Assembly: GCF_028583425.1 (NCBI RefSeq)
Contig: NC_072791.1
Span: 197,756,311-197,820,310, forward strand
Source: Eublepharis macularius
Taxonomy: Eukaryota > Chordata > Lepidosauria > Squamata > Eublepharidae
Direction: 5' to 3'
Length of the DNA: 64,000 nt
Shown: positions 23,601 to 35,200 of the stretch, piece after piece
Layout: each line of letters starts with the position of its first letter
How positions within the stretch are numbered: the first letter of the stretch is position 1
Notes under the pieces: generated by a model
Seen by the model: the letters and a program-made list of their open reading frames with translations, nothing else
The model's database searches: none
What the model was told of the DNA's origin: nothing
Translations under genes and position numbers: made by a program

Positions 23601-26600
23601 CGCTGGAGCGGCCGCCCCCCCAGTGGGTGGGAAAAAATGGCGCGCAAACGGGCGAGCGGCGGCGTGGCCGCCTCGCCGCGGGCGGGAGGCGCGGAGCGCC
23701 AATGAGTGTGCGCCGGCGCGGCCGCCTCACCCACGGGCGGGAGAAACGGCCCGTAAACGGGCGAGCGCCGGCGCGGCCGCCTCACCCACGGGCGGGAGAA
23801 ACGGCCCGCAAACGGGCGAGCGCCGGCACGGCCGCCTCACCCGCGGGCGGGTGGGCGGGCGGGAGGAACGGCCCGTAAACGGGCGACCGCCGGCGCGGCC
23901 GCCTCACCCGCGGGCGGGAGGAATGGCCCGTAAACGGGCAAGCGCCGGCGCGGCCGCCTCACCCGCAGGCGGGAGGAATGGCCCGTAAACGGGCGAGCGC
24001 CGGCGCGGCCGCCTCACCCGCGGGCGGGAGAAACGGCCCGTAAACGGGCGTGCGGGAGAAACGGCCCGAAAACGGGCGATCGACGGCGCAGCCGCCTCGC
24101 CGCGGGCAGCGGCGCGCAACGGGCGTACGGGTGCCTCCCCCCCGAGATGAAGAAGAAACGGGGGGGGGCGCACACAGGCAGCCGCAGAAACCGCCACCGA
24201 GGCTCGCCCACCCAGGAGCGGCAGAAAGACTGCTCGGTGGGCAAAGGAACTGGGCCCCGCAACCACCAAGGGCCCCCCGACAAACCAAGCCTGTCTGCCC
24301 ACAGGCAGAAACAGCACCCTATGAGGCCTCGTGCCAGCGGAGAAAGCAACGTCCTCTCCAGCCGAGCACGAGGCGAGACTGATCTGTAGGAGGGCGGAGC
24401 GGCAGCCTACTGCCTATAAGCTCCGCCCCCCTCAGTAAAGCCCCATAAGCAGGGCTGGTCAGTTCTCTGCCTCCCTCCAGCCAGGGAGGCAAATGGCTGC
24501 CACCAGCCTAAGGGGCTAAAGCCCCTGGCTGGGATGGCAGTATTCCTTCCAGGACTGCCAAGAACCACCATGGGACCCCAGACAAAGTTCACCTGGGCCC
24601 CCCACATTACCCTGATCCAAACCAAATAAATCACTTGGCTTGCTGTTACCATAAATCTATGATAATAAAAGGATCTGTATGTCTGTCCATATGTCCATTT
24701 GTGGCAGACAGAACCCAACAGAAAATAAAGCCAGGAGTCTCAAAATTGGCCACCAAACTTCAGGATGATTGTGGGAGTTCCAGTGTCCAAAATGAAGGAA
24801 ATTGGACTATTCTGTCCTAGGTTGTCTCCAAATCAACGACTCCCTGGGGCTATTTGCAATGGAAACTAAAATTCGCTGTTTGTGTCAGGCATAACTCATC
24901 AGCAAATCATGCTTGGTGTTTGAACATTGGCCACCCAACTTCAGACTGATGTGCCCAAAATGCAGGGAACTGAAATATCCCAGACCAGATTATCTCCACA
25001 ATAGGCAACATGTAATAAGAGATCTTTTAAGCAATCTGTCATGTGGGTCTCCTAGTACTCAAATCCCCAACCTGCCATGGAAGGTAGCTGGGTGACCTTA
25101 GGCCTGTCACACCCTCTCAGCAAGGCCTTCTTGACAGGATTGTTGTGTGGATAAAATGTAGGACAGGAGAACAACGGAAGCTGCTTTGGGTCCCCATTGG
25201 GGAGCGAGGCAGGGCGTGACATTTGTTATAAATCTAATTTTACCTACAGTTCACCAAAAAAGATGACCGCTCTTGCTGTTGCTTCATCAGGCATTGCTGC
25301 AACTCTTTTGGCAGAAAGAAAAGCTGCTCATTTAATATTCAAAGCATTGTTAGGCGCAGGCCCCTTTTGCATCTATATAAGCCTTCGTAACTGTGACAAA
25401 GAAATAGGAACAATATTCCTCACCTCTTTCTGTCCAAGCTGTTCCTGTTAAAAATGCTCTTCTCATCTACTCAGTTTGCACATCCTGTGCCTCTCAGTAT
25501 TTCTCTCTATAGTCATGTGCAAAATTTTGTAATTTTATATTTGCACACACATCTTCTAATCCAGGATGCACTTCTCACATCTGATGAACTGAGCTCTGGT
25601 TCACAAAAAATCCAGAGGTCTAATCTCTAACTGTCCCTTAGAGTTATAAAATGGTACCTGAGATATCTCCTGCTGGGATGGGTGTCCAGTCCTTGGGAAG
25701 GTGAAGACAAACCTGCCTTTAGGACTCTTTGTTCTCCTTTCCCTGAATCACACACGCAAAAGGCTGCAAAGCCTTTTTGTATCCTCGTTGCTCGAGAGTG
25801 GTGGTGGAAAGGAGTTCTCTTCCGTAAAACCATGGTGAGCTGGCCCCTTGTCACATCAGTCTTATCTCTCATGCAAGAACAACATCCCATAAAACAACAT
25901 CCCTTGAGCCATCCCAGGATGTCAGTTAGAGCAAACGGTGTTTATTGCCCCATCCTTTCTGCTTTCCCAGAGCTGGATTTGAAAAGGTGAATCAGAGACC
26001 AGCTTGATATAAAAGACTTCAGCTTGAGAAATTCCTGGAGATTTGAGGGGTGGAACCTGGAAAGGTTCAGATTTGGGGATAGGAGGGACCTCAGTGAGGT
26101 ATACCATACAGTTCACCCTCCAAATCAACCATTTTCTCCAGGGGAATTCATATCTGTGGCCTGGAGATTAGTTGTAATTCCAGGAGATCTCCAGTCACCG
26201 CCTGGAGGTTGGCAACCCTATGCCCCCATCATGATCTCCTATACACTGGTTAAATAAAAGATGGGATGTTGGGGATGCATTGATCAGTTTCTAGCTGTGA
26301 TATTTCTCAAGATCTAACCAGATGAAGAGAGAAATAATACGTCTATCCAGAATTCTACTAAGGTCTATTCAGTGGAGCTTACCTCCAGGATTTCACTATT
26401 AATAGTGTAGGTGGGTAACCATGTTGGTCTGCAGTAGAACAGCAGGAATTGAGTCCAATGACATGTTAGAGACCAACAAGATTTTCAGAGTGTAAACTTT
26501 TATTGCTCCCTTCATCAGACACTAGTGTGGTCATTTAAGAATCTGAATTCTACCATACATTTGATGGCTTAAATTGAGATTGTTGCTATCTTCTCTATGG

Positions 26601-29203
26601 GAAGGGAAAAAATGTTAAGCAAAATGTTTATATAGATCTTTATGAAGTTAAAGCTTTTCAAGGACAAGGTTTTTCATTTAAGGGTGATCAAGGTTTGCCA
26701 GGAGAAACTGGAGCTCCTGGAGAAAGGGGTCTTGGAGAACCTGGTGCAAAGGTAAGATTCAATTCTAACGCTTTTCTAAGTCTTCCCACTCTGCATATTT
26801 TAAAATCACATTGTAACCGGCCTTTCTAAATTAAAGGAGGATACAGTTTAAGAATCCAACTTGTTCTCCCATTCGGCGATAGAAAATAGCCCCACTCCAG
26901 AAACAGGCACCCTTAGCAATAGACTGATTCAAAGTTTCCATATTAAGCTTAAATCATAGGGATTCACTGAAAAAAATCTTTGCTACATGTAGGAAACCAA
27001 TTATTTTTAAAAGATTGGGCCATGTTAAAATTCAAAGCTGACTGGAAATGCTCCCCTATTTATTTTCATTTATCTAATCAAAAAATGTTCAAATTGGCTA
27101 AATATTTCTTTTACTTAACAGTTCCAAATATCGATGCTCTTTCATGTTACTTAGAGCTAAACTATTAGAGATTAATTACACAAGGATGTTCATGTGAAAG
27201 GAGTCCCAATGTTAGCTGGGAAGCCAAGTTTTAAAAGACAGATCGGAAGGCTCTGTCAATTTCCGCTCTCTACAGAGCAGCAAAGATCGCTCCTCAGAGG
27301 GTTTGTTCGTTTCCTCTTCGGCTCCCAGAAGGGGAGGTGAAACTGATAGAGCCTCCCGGAGCTGAAGAAGAAATTAAGAAACCCTCAGAGGAGCAATCTT
27401 TGCTGGATTTGTAGAGAGGGGAAATTGACAAAGCCTTCCGATCTGCCTTTTAAAACTCAGCTTCCCGGGTAACATTGGGACTCCCTTCACGTGAGTGTCC
27501 TTGTGTAATTCGTCTCTTGTAGTTGAGCTCTTAGATACAATGTGTTACCTTCTTCTGAGATGAAGGGCTGTTTTAGTAGAATTTCCCCTGAGAAATGTTA
27601 TTGTACGCTTTGTAAGGACCAAGTCAATTCAATTGCCCATATCCTTTTTAGCTGCCACCATTTCAATTCATGTTGCAACTAATATATCTATCCCTGGATC
27701 GAATGTTTACAGAACATTTCTGATTAATAAAAACTAAAGATTTTGCTATCAGGCAAGATAGTGTACATATGATCTAGCCATATTTACCTATGGAGCTATA
27801 AAATACATTGACATATGGGTTGTAGGCTAAGTTACAGGGAAAGGAAAAGGAAAAGTATCAAACATGCTCATCAGAATTGCTTGATGGGTCCTAATATCTA
27901 AACCAGGGGTGACATGGCATGCACAGATAAATTTCCTGGAATCCACCCACTGTTTTCAGAAAGTTGGTGTGGTCACATGGTTCTTGCCTAGCAGAACTTC
28001 TGATTGACCACTGGTGGTCTGATTGGCTGTGCAGATTAAAATAAGGTGGGTTCAGTGACAGATGCCACCATGTTTTTATTCTCTCTTGCCCCTCTTTCTT
28101 AGTGTATTTTTAAATTGCCTGCCTTTTTCTCTGCACTTGGGCTACCTCTGTGTGTGTGGCTCCACCTCCTGTGGCAGCCATTTTGTGACTGGCTCTACAA
28201 ATTTGTGGCAGCCATTTTGCAATTAAGCCCATCACCTTGTCAATTCAAATACGCCCACAGGCTCAAAACAATTGGTGACCCCTGGTCTAAATACTTGTCC
28301 AGCTTCTTCATTCCTTATTTACTTTAGGGGGAACCAGGTTCTTCGGGGCTGGCAGGCCTACCTGGCCTTCCCGGAGAAGATGGAGCACCAGGACAAAAGG
28401 TTTGCTAATTTCTCTTTACTGGTATCTACCTTGAAAAGTTGCAACAATTTCTACAAAGGGCTAACCAGCAGACTTTTCCAGGAAGTAAAAGGCCTTATAA
28501 ATATCTCAGCTACTTTCTTTTATGGTCATGAATTAGTAAACTGTGATAGATAGGCTATTCCACAAACAAAACCAAGCATATATTGTATTATCAAGAATAG
28601 TGATTTGAATGGGCTGGGACTGAGGCTTAGTAGTAGAGCCGCTGCTTTGCATGTAGGAGGTCCCAGGTTCAATGCCTGGCATCTCCAATTTAAAAAAACC
28701 CGGATAGTGTGTGATATGAATTGACCTCTGCCTAAAACCCTGGAGAGCTGCTGCCGACCAGAGTAGCCAGCCAGTATTGACCTTGATAGATCAACGGTCT
28801 GATTCAGCTTCATGTGTTCATGTGACTGATTGTTCCAAATTAGGATATGGAAAGGCTCTGCCTTTTTTTGAAAAAAGCTACTAATGAAACTAACCACCAA
28901 TGTAATGAGTTAGGGACCATAGACTTCACCACTATGTTACCTTGCATATTATCTGCTGCTCAAATAGATACTCCTATACTACCTGTGCTTCATGTTATCT
29001 AATGTCAGTCCTAGAATTGATTATGTTCTATTTCAGCAGTTCTTCAACTCTGTTTTGGATCCTTGCGTCTTTGTAAAATCCTATGAAATTGTTGTGGAAA
29101 TGTCCTTGATACTGTATGGAAATGTCCTCGATACTGATTGTACTAATCTCATGCTATGTAATCTTCCTTGAGTTTCAGTGAGAATGGCAGACTATACATG
29201 ACA

Positions 29204-29262
<59 letters not shown>

Positions 29263-32200
29263 ATTTGAATGGAAAGGTGTAAATAAGCTCTGTGCTGACT
29301 CTGTCTTGTTTAGATTATTTCAGGGATGTCACTATCCAGTTAGCGGCATCCAGTTAGCGGCATTATTTTGGTGTAGTGGTTAAAAGTGGCAGGACTAGAG
29401 AACCAGTTTTGATTACCCACTCCTCCACTTGAAGCCAGCTGGGTGAACTTGGGTCAGTCACAGCTTCTTGGAGCCCTCTCATCTCCACCCACCTCACAGG
29501 GTGATTGTCATGAGAATAATAATAACACACTTTGTAAACCGCTCTGAGTGGGCATTAAGTTGTCCTGAAGGGTGGTATATAAATCAAATGTTGTTATTGT
29601 TGTTGTTTCTTTTAAAAAACACATTCTCCCTTCATCGCAGGATAGGGAAAATGCAACTCAACTAAATAAGTAAGTTGTACAATATGATGATTCTGGAGCG
29701 GTAGCCCTAGAAGTCTGTTGCAGCAAAAATAAACAGGAGTCTTGTGACACCTTTTAAGACTAGCATAAGCTTTTGTGGATCACAACCACTTTATTAGATG
29801 CATGCAATTATGTATAAATAATGCATATCTATAATTATGCAGGAGCAGTTTATTACTTAGCATCTCTATAATGCTTCATCTGTATTATCTTGTTGTAATC
29901 TGTACGCCAATTGTGTAAAGTAAGCCAGCATTATTATACCTATACTATAAATAGCAGCTGAGGCTAAGAGGAACAGTAGCTTGCTAAGTTTAGGTCACCT
30001 ACTGAACTCATGGTGGAGATTCAACCCAGCAAGAACAGCTACACTTGCTGATTGATACAATATAAACCATGTATATTATATAGTATAAACAACTATATGT
30101 GATCACTGTCTACTGCAGGGAGAACCAGGATTACCTGGCCTCCGTGGTCCAGAAGGTGCTCCTGGGATTGGAATACAGGGTGAAAAGGCAAGAAGTCATT
30201 TTTTAATTGGTTATGGATTTATTGTGCTTCTATAGTGTTGTTACATCTGTCACTTGTGTGTCTTAGAACAGTGGCTTGGATCCCAAGCCTTGCTTCCACT
30301 TGCCATTTTCTTTTTGTTGGGGTGCCAGAAAGCACCTCATTCCAGAGGAAAGCACTACACAGTGGAGGACTGCCTTCACAAGGGATGAAGAAAGACACAA
30401 ATGGAAGCAAGACTTAGGATCCATGCCATAGATTTCACAAAATTACTGAAATTGGCTGGGTAAGCCAAGTGATTTCAAGAAGAGAAGTTGTGGCTAGGAA
30501 AATAGTTAGGGTCATAGTTAGCATCATGGCATGATAGAGTAATTCTACCAGCTTTTCCATTGATGGAAAAAGGAAAAGGGAGTCCTCTTTGATACCCCCC
30601 CCCCAAAAGTCTGTGCTGGAGATCATGGGACTTACATTGACAAAAGCCATACTGGAGAGGGGCTGTAATAAGGAGGTGAATTGGGTGAGAGTGAGTAAAA
30701 AAGGTGGCAGCATCTAACCCATCTGTTTTAATTCTGCAGAATTAATGTTACTTTTTAAAAAAATCATTATTGATAGTTATTTTTCCTTATACAAAAACTG
30801 CAGATCCCAGATAACCATTTTTCCTACAGGACTCAATCATTGCTAATTGGATTTCAGCTAGTTGTAACCAACATATTTCTTTGGTTGTAATGAGCCTTAG
30901 AGCTGAACTACACGATACGAATGACACGTGAACAACATGCGAACAGACTTACACGTGTCTCCCCATGTCTTTCAAGATCAGTGTTTTGAACAAGAAAGTT
31001 AGCCAGAAGTGTAGGTGCTCTTTGGGAATAATCGCATAACAGCATATGTAAGATGGTGTGCCCCTGAGCATATGCTGTGTATATTTCCTTTGCAAACAAG
31101 CTTCCTGCTTTCATTTTTTCAGTCAACAGCTAAGGAGAAGATTTTGTGGGTTACTTTTCACCAGAAAGTCAAAATAACTTTTGAGAAGCTACCAAGGAAA
31201 AAAACGTTAATATGTTTTCTTTTCTAGGGTGATCAAGGTCAAAGAGGCATACGTGGATTATCAGGACCAACTGGAGTTGCTGGACCTGCAGGGGCGAAAG
31301 TATTATTATTTTACTGTTGTTGTATATTACCATAGCTGGTGTCATGTTGCCAAATTAAGAAGTTAGTAGGGCCCACTGATGAAGAGACAGAGAGCCAGTT
31401 TGGTGTAATGGTTAACAGCGACAGGACTTTAGTCTGAAGAACCGGGTTTGATTCCGCACTCCTCCACTTGAAGCCAGCCGGGTGACCTTGGGTCAGTCAC
31501 AGCTCTCTCAGAGCTCTCTCAGCCCCACCCACCTCACAGGGTGATTGTTGTGGGGATAATAACAACATACTGTGTAAACCTCTCTGAGTTGTCCTGAAGG
31601 GCGGTATATAAATCGAATATTGTTGTTGTTATCATCCATTTTTAATTAATGTAATTATTTTTTCCCTTATGGAAGGGTGAACCCGGTGCACCAGGACGTC
31701 TTGGAATGCCTGGTCTTCCAGGACGAGCTATCATGGGACCAAAGGTAACAGCTGTATTCCTCCTGTTTTTATCATGTTCAATTATCATAACAGTGTAGGA
31801 CACTGGATACTGTGGTGAGTCTAACAACTGTAGAATTGCATTTGCAAGCTACATAGTTGAAGGGATTATGTAATATTAGAAGACTTTGAACCTGAGCCAC
31901 ATTAGAGCTCTATATATTGCAAAACTCCTACTCAGAAAGCAAGTACAGGTAGAAAATAGCGTGCGATCTAAGTGTAGGTCACTGTATATAATACATAATA
32001 TATTTTGCTGCATGTACATATAATGTGCATATGCTAGGAACAGGCAAGCAAACAAGGCTTCCCAGAGTATGTCCATACAATGAAATAAATAAGTGTGTGA
32101 TCATCAGATTTCATGATCTACATGCAGGTTACTCTGGTGGTGGGGGTTGTGTGAATTTTGCTACATTTGAAATAACCTTTAGATAAAGCTGTAGTTTAGA

Positions 32201-35200
32201 AGGCAAATACATCTGATCTGATGACTCCCTCAGACAGAGGAGGCTGTTCTCCACAGGAGAAAGTTTTTGTCAAAGGAAGGCTTAGCAGAAATGAAACCTT
32301 GGATTCAGTGTAATGTAGCGGTATCAGGGTCAGACTTTGGGACATGTCTAGGGCCTTAGCTCATGGGTATGGGGGGCGGGGTAGGGCAAAGCAAGCTGTA
32401 GCTTCTTCATGTTTGAAATCAGGGCTTTTTTTCTGGGAAAAGAGGTGGTGGAACTCAGTGGGTTGCCCTCAGAGAAAATGGTCACATGGCTGGTGGCCCC
32501 GCCCCCTGATCTCCAGACAGAGGGGAGTTGAGATTGCCCTCCGTGCCGCTCCAGCGGCGCGGAAGGCAATCTAAACTCCCCTCTGTCTGGAGATCGGGGG
32601 CGGGGCCACCAGCCATGTGACCATTTTCAAGAGGTTCCGGAACTCCATTCCACTGCGTTCCCACTGAAAAAAAGCCCTGTTTGAAATAGACATGGCCATC
32701 TAAAGGGAATGGGGCATAAGGTCATTAAGTCCAGAGTCTAAAATCACCTAACTGCACCACATATTTAATGGATGTGAGACATTGGATCCAACCTATGAAG
32801 TTTTCTGAATAGGTCTCCCTCTTCAGCATTTCAAAATCAAACCATGGAATTTAATTGTGCAAGTTTTAGCTATAAATTCTTAACAGAACCAGACTTATCA
32901 TTATAAAATAATTGTCTATTTACAAAGAAAGCGGAAAACACATTACGACAAAAAAGGATACAATCCTAAGCACACTTATGAGAGAGTGGGACTTACTTCT
33001 GAGTATACGTGTTTAGGAGTGCACTGTATGTCTGTATAATATTTCTCATTATTTCAACATCTTGTTAATATATGTATATTTTTGTTGAAGGGTGATATTG
33101 GATTACCTGGTCCTCCTGGCCCAATTGGAGAACAGGGAATAGGGATTCCTGGTGCTAAGGTAATAATCAAACTGGTAGACTAATTTAAAGTTAACAAGTA
33201 CAATTGAAAGTATTTTAGATATATATCTTAACAACAACGTTAGAAGAAATCAAGTGTTTCTTTTTGCCAATAGGGCGACCGTGGACATCCAGGACCTCCT
33301 GGGCCATTCGGGCCAAAGGGAGATGGGTATCCAGGCCCAACAGTAAGTATAAAAATATTATGTCTGAAGTACTGTTTATAAACTCGTCCCTTACAGTGCC
33401 CCCCTAAACAGAACTGCACCCTTTAAGCCCACTCAGGTCAATGGGTTTAGAGCCGGGGTCCTCAACCCTTTTCAGCCTCTAGGCACCTTTGGAATTCTGA
33501 CATAGCAGGAGGTGTAGCTATCCACAAAACATCTGCCACAGCTTACCTTGAATCGCACAGTGAAGATCCGTGTGCTGTGGTGGCAGCTGCTGCCAAAGCA
33601 ATGCTTTTAAAAATCTGCACAGCCAATCAAGTCTCCAATGGCCAATCAAAAGCATTGATGGGCTAAAGCTCTACCTGGTCCCATCTACTTTCTAAAATCA
33701 CTGGGCAGGCACTCGGAAAGGTGTCAGTGGGTGCCATGGTGCCTATCGTCACCATTTTGAGTTCCCCTGTTTTAGAAGGGTGTGACTCTGCTTGGGGTGG
33801 CACTGTAGATGCTAGAAATTATATTCCATTAGGCTACAGATCCTTCATATTCTAAAGGATTATAGATCCTCTGAGGTCAGAGAGAGTAGGATCAGAAAGA
33901 TCAGAGAATGAGAATTATCCCTTTTGGCATGGTATTTCAGCTACTTTCAATGAGGTAATTGTCCTGTTTGGACATTATTCTCCATCCTTCTCCTCTACTC
34001 ATGGTGAATGGCCATCCATACTGTGTAGTTTCTCCTCGCCTCTTGCTCATACACCAAGTTGGAGAGATCTTGCAGTTGTCTGATATTTTCAGGTGGCTAG
34101 CCATATCGGTCCACAGTCAAAGAGCAAGATCTGGGTCCCATAGCACTTTAAAGACCAACTTGATTTCCAAGGTATGAGCTTTCGAGAGTCGATGCTCCCT
34201 TTATCAGATATGAGGAGCTAAGATCAATTTTCCTCCACTTCCAGCTCTTTAATGGGTCTGTGAGCTGCCATTGAGCTGTTAGGGGAATTGCCAGGCTGCA
34301 GGAGGGCCTAGCAAGATTCTCATTGGGTTGATGCTTCTGCACCATTGCAATAAGGGAGAAAATGGCAGGGAGGGGTGATGTCAGAAAGCAGTGTCACAAG
34401 GACAGCAGCATTTGAATGCTGTCCTTGCCTGCCTCTACCCCACTTGCTGTCGCTTCCAGTGCGGGGACACAATGTCATGCCCTCATGTGCAACCAGTGCT
34501 GGATTAAACCAAGATTCCACATTTGTACATAATTCAATACCATAGTTAAGACTTGATGTATTGTCGAAGGCTTTCATGGCCGGAGAACGATGGTTGTTGT
34601 GGATTTTCCGGGCTGTATAGCCGTGGTGGTCTTGGGGTTGTAGTTCCTGATGTTTTGCCAGCAGTTGTGACTGGCATCTTCAGAGGTGTAGCACCAAAAG
34701 ACAGAGATCTCTCAGTGTCACAGTGGCACTGAGAGATCTCTGTCTTTTGGTGCTACACCTCTGAAGATGCCAGTCACAGCTGCTGGTGAAACTTCAGGAA
34801 CTACAACGCCAAGACCACGGCTATACAGCCCAAAAAATCCACAACAACCATAGTTAAGACTAACTGTGATTAATAAGCCTAATTTCATAGCTCAGTTTTA
34901 GATCCTGGTTCGACAGGTTCTAACCAACCATAGTTAGCAGCGTGCCCTGCATTCAGACTATCAACTAACTCTTAGTTTAATTAAATTCAGTTTAATTAAA
35001 TCATGGTCTCATGTTATGTCTGAAGAATTAATATCTCAAAATTGTATCACAAAGCTAAGAGCTCTTGTTGCAATAGCTTGATAAGATATTCTAAATTATT
35101 TGTCAAAATGTTTAAATAAATGTGTTCCCATAATAGGGATCATTGTATGTATGTCATCTCAAAAAGCGGACAAAGAGTTAATCGTTCTGCCTTCCAATTT

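Larger units (their letters stand above)
17375..24544 (-). mobile_element. Ngaro (DIRS-order) retrotransposon
   Basis: A nearly complete tyrosine-recombinase retrotransposon on the minus strand. In its own 5' to 3' order: A1 repeat (24544-24361), a GC-rich tandem array, gag, RT-RNase H, tyrosine recombinase, SGNH hydrolase, B1 (18606-18174), A2 (18173-17989), a 180-bp spacer, and B2 (17808-17375). Split direct repeats and a hydrolase domain are known Ngaro traits. B1 and B2 differ mainly by a one-base indel (about 17630 versus 18429), so the insertion is fairly young. There is no obvious target duplication, as expected for recombinase-mediated insertion. The element lies antisense to the collagen gene. 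Confidence 0.9.
16923..26682. other. Large collagen intron carrying the Ngaro element
   Basis: Outside the Ngaro insertion (17375-24544) the intron holds a repeat fragment at about 17030-17130, a minus-strand AGGGTTGCCA repeat (26013-26222) and a Penelope-end-like repeat (26405-26530). 24560-26000 shows only weak repeat traces and no exon. Confidence 0.6.
26752..28327. other. Collagen intron with a palindromic element and a hAT-like repeat
   Basis: Contains the inverted-repeat element 27150-27534 and a probable hAT remnant 27904-28281. No exon seen. Confidence 0.6.
28400..30118. other. Collagen intron with SINEs and microsatellite
   Basis: Holds two SINEs (28609-28826 and 29366-29600), an AAAT microsatellite and a repeat at 29695-29800. 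Otherwise nothing seen. Confidence 0.6.

Noticed and set aside
23711-24050. 55-bp periodic array as a possible CRISPR
   Set aside because: The repeats are contiguous with no unique spacers, and the DNA is vertebrate; it is a tandem satellite in a retroelement.
23223-24389. Several long Arg/Ala/Pro-rich frames on both strands
   Set aside because: They are produced by the 55-bp GC-rich tandem array, which lacks stops in many frames; no domain is present.
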